From: Elysia chlorotica
Lineage: Eukaryota > Mollusca > Gastropoda > Plakobranchidae
Assembly: GCA_003991915.1 (NCBI GenBank)
Contig: RQTK01000325.1
Span: 407,177 to 471,176 of the forward strand
Direction: 5' to 3'
Length of the DNA stretch: 64,000 nt
The notes beneath the pieces are model-generated. The model was not told the origin of the DNA. It did not search any database and saw nothing but the letters and a program-made list of their open reading frames with translations. Positions 46,621 to 64,000 of the stretch are shown here, piece by piece. Within the stretch, counting starts at the first letter, position 1. Each line of letters begins with the position of its first letter. A program made the translations under genes and the position numbers.

Positions 46621-46900
46621 GACAGTTTATGATTATATGTCTTGTATTTACTCCTGAATATAAATATATTATAGATTATAGATATAAATATTGGTCCTTG
46701 TTTGTTTTTGTTTATTGTTAAATGAATTGTTGATGTGTTGTCGTTGACGGCTTTACATGAGAGTTATCCCCCTTAGTTGGTCTGATTGATCCGTATGTCA
46801 TTAAACATTATAACCCTGTGTGATATGTAAACGTAAGTCTGAATTTTATTTCTTCCTCGTTAAACCGTTTAAATTCTAGAGAACCTTTTTTTTAAGTTAA
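46150..46900 (-). repeat. BET1L promoter/exon 1 block, copy A
   Basis: Near-identical to 48735-49480 in the same orientation. It includes 5' flank, exon 1 and the first part of intron 1 (markers AAACATGCGCAGTGAGCTTG and TTGTCGTTGACGGCTTTACA). Homology continues, with GA-tract length differences, to about 47050 and 49720. Confidence 0.9.
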
Positions 46901-47509
46901 GTGTGTGTGGGTGTTTTGTTTTTGTTATTATTATTTTTTTTTAATTTTTCTTTAAATAGAAGATAGACAAATAAAAATACAAGCGAAAGCTATAATTATA
47001 TACACTGTATAGCCATAAAAGAGAGAGACATGGGGACAAGACAAGAGAAAGAGAGAGAGAGAGATGTACAATGGAGACGGGTGCAGAGTCAGATACAACG
47101 TAGGGTCTACAGACAGACAGATTAGATAGCCAAAGACCGGAATGGTGTAGCGACTCTGAAAAGAAACAACTTTCAAAGGCCTACTTAATTCAGCTACAAG
47201 GACTAGGATTTATCATTTGAGATCTGTCGCAAGAATTACATCACATAGAGGATTGTTACCCACAAAGCTACACCTGGGGCTGTTTTGTGTGGAGGGAAAA
47301 TATAGCCCAGGTATAGTTATAATCTCCAATAAAACCATTTTGTTTAGAATTAATTTATCTGCAGTATTTGCTAAACTAATGACACTAGTACTCTTCCTCC
47401 CAGTTCTTGAAATATCTTTGATCGAAAAACAGAAGCTCTCTTCTAGGTCTTGGAAAAGTAAATATATTTCGAATGGTCTTAAGAGGTAGATACCAAAGGC
47501 TTGGCCATC

Positions 47510-47600
47510 ACTTATACAGAAGGGAAAACGCTGCCTCTAGAGCGGGGCTCGAACCCAGACCTACGACAGACGCCGGTGATCTAAACCCAGGCACACTGCT
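47510..47600 (-). mobile_element. tRNA-like SINE head, third type
   Basis: The minus strand shows CCTGGGTTTAGATCACCGG and GGGTTCGAGCCC at A/B-box spacing, unlike the heads at 36495 and 450. No full tRNA fold is evident. Confidence 0.4.
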
Positions 47601-47639
47601 CTGTGTCCCCCTATTCTTAAAATATAATCGTGGACTTTA

Positions 47640-47809
47640 TATGAGATAGGAGGGGATAGGGAGAGAGGCAGAGAGAGACTGAGAGAGAAAGGGGAAAAGA
47701 GAGAGAGAGAGAGGGGAAGTGAGAGAGAGAAAGACAGACAGGCAGACAGACCGACATATTTACACAGATGGGAAAGTGGGAGAGATAGTGAGGAAGAGAA
47801 AGAGAGAGA

Positions 47810-47866
<57 letters not shown>

Positions 47867-47915
47867 GGGGGAGAAAGGGAGGAGAGTGGGGGAGAGAGAG
47901 AGAAAGGGGGAAAGA
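47640..47915 (+). repeat. (GA)n/G-rich simple-repeat tract
   Basis: Long imperfect GA run with an internal stretch of 14 G. The Ser/Leu-rich and Arg/Glu-rich open frames here come only from the repeat. The interval 47916-48734 holds no supported gene. Confidence 0.95.
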
Positions 47916-48734
47916 GAGAAGACATCTCTTCGACTTCTTTAGAATGTTTCTCAATATCATTCCTTCTGGGTAATCTTACTTATAATCTCTTCGTGTTGTC
48001 TCAATTACTCCTCTTGGTGCTGTCTCAATTTTAATTCCCTTCCTTTAATTATCGTAAAAACTGCATGTACTGCAAAACGTCCCCCAGCATAAACATGTTT
48101 CGGAGATGCATCAACTTACCAGTGTTACATGTCCATTGTAATTATGATGTGTCCTCTGATTGATAAACACACTTACGTTGTAATACTAAAGATTGGTCTA
48201 TAAACCCTAACAATTACTGTGAGCCCGTTATATATGCTATCAACAACAGAGATAAAATTTTAATTTACATCTTTTAGGCTCTGACTTTTTAATTTGACGA
48301 TAGGTTAGAACCTGATTTACAAAGAAAAAGAGGCGTATGCTCAGATCGAAAACAAACTGGTGGTTGCAAAAGGGCCCGTACAGCCTGCAATAAGTGTCAC
48401 AAAGGGCTGCATGGAACTAGTATTGACAAGCACAAATGTAAAAAGCAATAAAGAAAGATATTGGTGGGTAATACAATGTTTATTTGAGTCAGAATATCAA
48501 TTTTTGTCTATTTTTAGCATGGCGTTTTCTATTTTTGGATATTCAAATTAGCTAATTTGCATACATAATTATTCAAAAAATTTTCCCCGGATCATATGTT
48601 ATAGATTTTTCAATTACCTTTCCAATGATATGCAACACTTGGTATATATTACAAAGTATGTCTATATCAATGGCATTTCAAAATAGGTCTAAAATTTCTC
48701 AAAATTACTCATTGTGTTTCTGGCACATATAGGC

Positions 48735-49480
48735 AATTATTGCATAGTGTTAAGAGGGTTAATCCCACGAAGCTGAAGTGGCCAAACATGCGCAGTGAGC
48801 TTGGATAGTAAATTTATAAACCCTTTACATTTATGAAGTGGGTGCTTGGCACGTAGTACATGGCGGGGAAGTTTGGTTTTCTCAAAGCGAACTGTGCAGT
48901 GGCTACATGTAATAGTATTTAATCTATATTTTAATGAGACAAACTACCCAGTCATCTGCATTGGAGTTATGCATTACAATGCATTTGGTAGGAATGTATA
49001 TTTCGGAGATAGACCAGAAGAAAAAAAAACATCATTTGTTTTAGAAAAATATCATTTGTTTTAGATAGCGTAACCTACGGAGCCAGGTCCAGACCTAGAT
49101 TCTAGATCTACATAGATCTAGATCTAGATTAGAGCTTGGTCAGTTTTAGACATCTTACCACCATTCCTCTGTTTGTTCCGCCAGTCAGCCATGACAGTTT
49201 ATGATTATATGTCTTGTATTTACTCCTGAATATAAATATATTATAGATTATAGATATAAATATTGGTCCTTGTTTGTTTTTGTTTATTGTTAACAGTGTT
49301 GAATTTGTTGATGTGTTGTCGTTGACGGCTTTACATGAGAGTTATCCCCCTTAGTTGGTCTGATTGATCCGTATGTCATTAAACATTATAACCCTGTGTG
49401 ATATGTAAACGTAAGTCTGAATTTTATTTCTTCCTCGTTAAACCGTTTAAATTCTAAAGAATCTTTTAAGTATTTATATG
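48735..49480 (-). repeat. BET1L promoter/exon 1 block, copy B
   Basis: Second copy of 46150-46900, about 2.6 kb further upstream of BET1L. It differs by scattered substitutions and indels, mostly on the intron side. A second short shared element (TTTTAGGCTCTGACTTTTTA) at 48274 and 50358 indicates that the duplicated surroundings extend further. Confidence 0.9.
49159..49192 (-). CDS. BET1L: Duplicate BET1L exon 1
   Basis: Identical to 46587-46620: ATG and MADWRNKQRNG with the same GTAAGA donor-like border. It could act as an alternative first exon of the same protein, joining in phase to exon 2 at 46002. Confidence 0.6.
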
Positions 49481-49689
49481 ATACATTTAATTCCAGGATG
49501 GTTCGATAGCATATTCAAATTCTGTTTGTCAACATTAAAGGCGATAACAATGTCACAGAGATGCCAGAGGTGTGTGTGTGTGTTTCTTTTTATTTTTGTT
49601 ATTATTATTTTTTTTTAATTTTTCTTTAAATAGAAGATAGACAAATAAAAATACAAGCGAAAGCTATAAATTATATACACTGTATAGCC

Positions 49690-49690
49690 A

Positions 49691-49732
<42 letters not shown>

Positions 49733-49776
49733 GATAGGATAGAAGAAAAAGAGAGAGAGAGAGATGTGTGAGAAGG

Positions 49777-49822
<46 letters not shown>

Positions 49823-49837
49823 TAGATAGATAGATAG

Positions 49838-49901
<64 letters not shown>

Positions 49902-50137
49902 GGGAGAGAGACACTGTGGAAAGGGAGAGGGAGAATACAAACGGAGACAGGGAGGGGCAGAGGGGATAGATAGGGAGAGAGAGATAGAGGCAACAGAGAG
50001 AGGGGGAAAAGGAGAGACATAGAGAGACAGACAGACAAACCGACAGAATGATGCAGAGGGCGGAAAGAGACAGGAGGAGGAGAAAGAGAGAGAGAGAGAC
50101 ATACAGAAAGACAGACAAATACAGAGGGGAGATAGAT

Positions 50138-50214
<77 letters not shown>

Positions 50215-50225
50215 GAGAGAGACAG

Positions 50226-50292
<67 letters not shown>

Positions 50293-50330
50293 GGCAGAGA
50301 CAGATAGGAGAGAGAGCATATAGATAGACA
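49690..50330 (+). repeat. Compound GA / GACA / GATA microsatellite
   Basis: (GA)n at 49695-49729, (GACA)n at 49785-49820, (GATA)n at 49821-49900, then mixed GA/GACA to 50330. The 240-residue Ser/Leu open frames on the minus strand are repeat artefacts. Confidence 0.97.
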
Positions 50331-52992
50331 GAGACAATTTACAGACAGAGAAAATCTTTTAGGCTCTGACTTTTTAATTTGACGATCCAGAGACATATTT
50401 TTGTCCTAATAACATGTGAGAACTGGGCATTTTCTGTCTTTTTTGTTGTTGCGATATATAACTCATAATAATGTTGGAGTTTTTTTCCATAGCGAGTATT
50501 CAATGGAGTAAAAATCGCTTTATTTCAGGCAATACTATACACTTTTAAAAAGAAGATTGACACAAACAGGAAACCATAATTCAGAGAACACTACAAGTCT
50601 GTTTCTTAACAAGTTGTTAAAACAATTTATTTCAGCATAGATTTTCCATTAACAGCATACATTTTTTTACATACATACACTGTACCAACTCATATAAAAA
50701 ATGTATGTGAAAGTTGAGACAAATTATTTTAAAAATGAACTTTTCAAAGAACAATCCAGGAAAAACTTTCAATTTGATTAATGCGATATAGTATGAACAT
50801 GCCCAATCCGAAAATTTAGAAAAGTATGTCTGTATAGAATAATACATACAGTTTACCCATCCGTACATTTATGTATATAAAAAAACTGCCACCCATCAAA
50901 GCTGCTAAGGCACAGAACTGAAGGAGAACGTCAAAGAATGGTATTTGTGCAAGCGTCAAACTCAAAGATTGTGATGAATTGGTTGAAGAATTTGTTAGAC
51001 CCCAGTCCACAATGTTGATAATATTAAGTTGCAGAAATAAATGAAAGAGTAGATATGACTGAAAAAGGAAGGAGATGAAAGAGTAGCTATGACTGAAAAA
51101 GGAAGGAGCAGGCAGGCTGTAGCGTGAAACAAGAAGAAGCGTTGAGCGATATCTTCAGAGTTCAGTTCTCTTACTAAACAGGCACTACCATATGGTTAGT
51201 TATACCAACTTAAAAAAAAAATTAAAGCTTTACAAAAGTATGGAAGTCATCGAACGATAGCGTCAAAATCTTTGACAATCGTGATTCAATAATGCCCTTT
51301 TAAGTAATATAAATTCTCTTACCTCTTAATCATCTAGATGAAGAAACTTTACCTTACCCTACCTTACCTTTAAACTAAAATTGAGTGATAAGACTAATGC
51401 CCTTATAATTGTTCAACATAACAAAATTGTCCATGATACACATGTAACACAGAGTGGCGATGCAAAGACCCTTGAAAAAACCATAATCATGCTTAAGAAA
51501 CATTTTGTTCCAGACATTTCTCATGTTGATTTTCCACTCCTTTAGTTTGTTGATACAGTCCAGTCCATATATAACGGCTAGTGCTGTAACAGAACCTCGG
51601 GGTCTAATGCCACTTTCCCCACGCCCCCTTTTTCTCATGTTACTTGTTAGATTAATAAGTTAAAACCTTAGTAAAAATTCACTGGTTTAACGACCTCCAC
51701 AAGCTCTCTTTCTGCTATAACGGCACCTTGAATAGACGGAGCTGAACAAATCAGGCAGCGAGCGGGACATAGAGGGAGAGATATAGGGGGGAGACGGGGA
51801 AAAGCAGAGCCAAGAGAGAAATAGAAAGAGAATAAGAAGAATATTGTCTCCTAGCCAGCCATCAGTGCCCTGTGCTCTTATCGCTATTTTGTTGTGAGCA
51901 TCACCCAAATTTTCCATACGAGTCTTGTGTAACACGCAGAACACAGAGACTTCTTCCCGAATCCTTCCGTTTCCATTTCCCCAATTTATTATTCCACACG
52001 CTCTACCTGAGTACTGGTCTCTATATATGATACAATCGAAAGTATGGGGCCATCACTAGAACTAAAGCTGTTGCACCCCTCCTCCTCAACCCCTCCCAGT
52101 TTTCACATGGACAGTTGCTGGTTATGAAACAAAAATCTAGACTAATCTAGCTGTAGCAGGCTAGGGCATCGATTATGCAACGACCTTCACACTAGAACAA
52201 TAACCGGATCAGTTGCCCGTGTGTGTATCTGAGTGTGCGAGTAACGTCAGACGCTTATTTAATCAAGGGGAGCAACCTATGATAAATATATTATATATTC
52301 TCAGTTATGTCCGATTTTCTGTGTTTTTCCCATCAGTAATTTAATGTATACACACATAGGATATAACACTTTGAATGTGTTCTGTTGTAACGGCACCCTG
52401 GTATAACGACACTTGAAAGTTCCATTTGTGCCGTTATATCAGAGTTTGAGTCAAATTGACTGTATATACAAAGTTATACACAGGAAGAAAAAAAAATTAC
52501 AATTTAATTCCAACAAGTAGTTGCATAATAGAAATCTTTTTTAGAATCAGAATGCTTCATACCAAGATTTCATAGGAAACAATAAAACATAATTTTATAC
52601 ACACCTGCAGAAATACTACATAAATATTATGTTAAAATAACTTTTTGGTTTCACATATTTTCTCATCATCAACACTCTAATGTATGGGACAATGATGTCT
52701 ATAGGTATATCTCAAGGCATTTTGTGATATTTTGTACAAAAAAGTTATCATTAATCTTAATTAAGCAAAAAACAAAACAAACAAACAAATAAAAAAAATC
52801 AACATGACATTACAAAAATTGCAAAATCATTTCAACAATAATTGTGATAATTTCTACAATAAATTTAGGAAAAAGAGAACACTGGGTTCAGTGAACTTGT
52901 ACATCCTTCGTATAACGAAAGGAAGGAAGGGGAGAGAGAGAGAAAAAAAAAAGAGAAGGAGAGGGAGAGAGACAGAAAAATAGAAAGGAGAG

Positions 52993-53073
<81 letters not shown>

Positions 53074-53660
53074 AAATAAAGATGGAAAATATTTTTTTAC
53101 AAAATTAATATGTGCAATGTCATTATGCTAGTGAATCACGTCCACACCCCTCTCAGGTGACATCACAGACTTATTTTTTTTTTATCAAGCTAAAAATGGT
53201 ATCTTTGCAGTCATCTTCAGTATCTAGCTCTGAATTTGAACAGCAAATGAACCTGTATTGTGAAATCTTTAGAATATAAAAAATGTCCAACAAAATACAC
53301 AGCAATAATAATAATAATACTATTATGTAGGGATTTGGACTAACTCATAAAATTTGCGCCCTGATTGAAATAATAAGTAGAAATTGCACAATATCTACAA
53401 ATCTATAAATACAATTTTTTTCAGTCAGAGTTCAGTTGGACAAGACATCGAATATTTTCCGAATTCACTCGAGCGGCAACAGCATACATCTACTGAATCT
53501 GTCCATAAAATCTTTATTAAAATATTTTATGTATATCCAATCAACGTCCTGGAAAGAATAGTCAAAACATATGTTTCTCCCCTATTACTATTCAGGGTAA
53601 TGAATATTCATATTTAGGTGAAAAACAACGAAAATCTGGAAAAATGTCAGCAGTTTGCAA
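50331..53660. other. Intergenic region between BET1L and the 3' gene
   Basis: AT-rich with no supported gene. It includes a (GATA)n/(GA)n run at about 52990-53066. Short open frames near 50632, 51375 and 51687 lack any splice, family or composition support. Confidence 0.55.
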
Positions 53661-53891
53661 GTTAAGTTGGTTTTAACGTCCAACATAACCACTATATAGG
53701 CTATATTATGGACGGACCCCAAGACTGGTGTCTGACAATTTTATGTGCTGCCACACACGAGACAGGGCAGGGATACCATGACTCCTGTCTCAGCCGGTCA
53801 CATAAAACTGAAACCGACTCAACCAGTCGAGGGCGCAATAGCCAGGGCTCGAACCACGAGCCTCCTGTGTCGGAAGCCGATGTCATACCCC
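53661..53891 (-). mobile_element. SINE with perfect target-site duplication
   Basis: Same family as 36265-36495, with the head slightly truncated. It is flanked by AGCAGTTTGCAA at 53649-53660 and 53892-53903. A 22-bp tandem repeat (GGATAGGAGGCATACATACA type, about three to four copies) follows at 53918-53985. Confidence 0.9.
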
Positions 53892-53985
53892 AGCAGTTTG
53901 CAAAGACCCAATGAAAGGATAGGAGGCATATATACAAAGCATAGGAGGCATACATACAAAGGATAGGAGGCATACATACAAAGCA

Positions 53986-54856
53986 AGGCAGCAGTAGACT
54001 TTCTGCATGTCAACTGAGCACACAACCACACATGTTGCACAGAAAACTGATTTTTTTTTATCTAGCAAGTCCAAGAATTTCTCAGTCATCAGTTGTTCTG
54101 TGAACCTCCATGGGACTGTTGCGATGGATGTATCTTTCACCTTGATTGGTTTCATTATCTCTAGTCTCCTCTTTATCAACACCACTTTCCCTTTTGACAG
54201 CTCCACCCTCTTCACCAACAGATTCTCTAAATTGGTTATCCAGGCCTTGAACTGTCTAATCCGCGCAGATGAGATTCAGTCACTAGAAGCCAATTTTGAT
54301 CACCTTTTAAAAAACGGTAGCTTAATAAAGTAATCTTCAGTTGATACAAAAACATTTCCTGAGGCATACATGTTCTTGTAACGCATGTTATTCGTTTATC
54401 ATTATTCATTTGGGTGTGAATAAAAACACACCTTGTGAACAAGCAATACTGGGCAATATCCCTACATAGGCCATTTGGTATCTTTACAGTTAATATCACA
54501 GAAAAGCAATCTGTCTACTAATTCAGCTTAAACAATTTTTTTCTCTTATTGTATGTCTTCTTGGTTTGTGTGTGTACATTTTTTTTTATTTGTACAGAAA
54601 ACAGATTAAAAAATTATAATTGTGTGTAATACATGCATTCCAAAACACTTGTGATGAATGAAATAGTTGGCATTCGCACTCTGCATAGAGAATGTGTGAA
54701 CTTTCTGAAAGAATAGAATGGTTGGAATTCACACCCTATAAATGTGCATAAAGAACTTGATTTGATGGATTTCCCGCTGGAATAGATGATAGTATGGTTG
54801 GTGTTCATGTTCTATAGTCGACATACAGAACTTGTGAATTTTTTAACATTTTTTTT
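53986..54856 (-). other. Likely 3' UTR/flank of the terminal gene
   Basis: No clear exon. At about 54060-54265 two minus-strand frames are open at once. One reads as a charged peptide that ends in a stop at about 54085. It lacks a good acceptor and is left as an unproved coding relic. Confidence 0.3.

Positions 54857-64000
<9,144 letters not shown>

Noticed and set aside
49615..50396. 240-residue Ser/Leu/Val/Cys-rich open frames
   Set aside because: Translations of GA/GACA/GATA microsatellite; no independent coding evidence.

Overview
The window is eukaryotic nuclear DNA, most likely from a gastropod mollusc (inference). It has spliced genes with GT-AG introns, tRNA-headed SINEs, long GA/GACA/GATA and AAC/AAT microsatellites, frequent TCTAGA-type motifs, and one run of Ns (17078-17775). 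I see no bacterial features, operon or CRISPR array. Exon borders below were read by eye from splice consensus and checked by reading-phase arithmetic.

Layout: (1) 1145-13946, minus strand: a very long, mostly disordered Ser/Arg/Lys-rich protein of unknown function. It has at least seven phase-compatible exons, one of 3.6 kb; its 5' end lies upstream and was not found. (2) 18303-21155, plus: complete five-exon ribosomal protein L12 gene (165 aa) with a probable C/D-box snoRNA in intron 2 and a perfect 259-bp-arm palindrome over exon 4. (3) 25481-38691, minus: DNA topoisomerase III beta, 17 distinct exons, 857 aa if each is used once; exons 11 and 12 are present twice, with an array of exon-13 stubs between. 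(4) 44582-46620, minus: BET1L/GS15-like Golgi SNARE, with a 45-bp in-frame duplication before the membrane anchor and a second copy of the promoter/first exon at 48.7-49.5 kb. (5) 54857-64000, minus, running off the window: C-terminal part of a nuclear-looking basic protein, tentatively QSER1/PRR12 (DUF4211)-like, with one duplicated in-frame exon. The rest is introns and intergenic DNA with SINEs, a Tigger-like transposase relic, MITE-like inverted repeats and simple repeats.

The unifying theme is local duplication. Nearly every gene carries a tandem or inverted duplication that includes exon sequence or a splice site. In the three duplicated internal exons (TOP3B exons 11 and 12, and one exon of the last gene) all nine differences between copies are synonymous. 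Either these are real, selectively constrained exon duplications, or the assembly has placed two alleles in tandem. Long reads and RNA-seq would decide.
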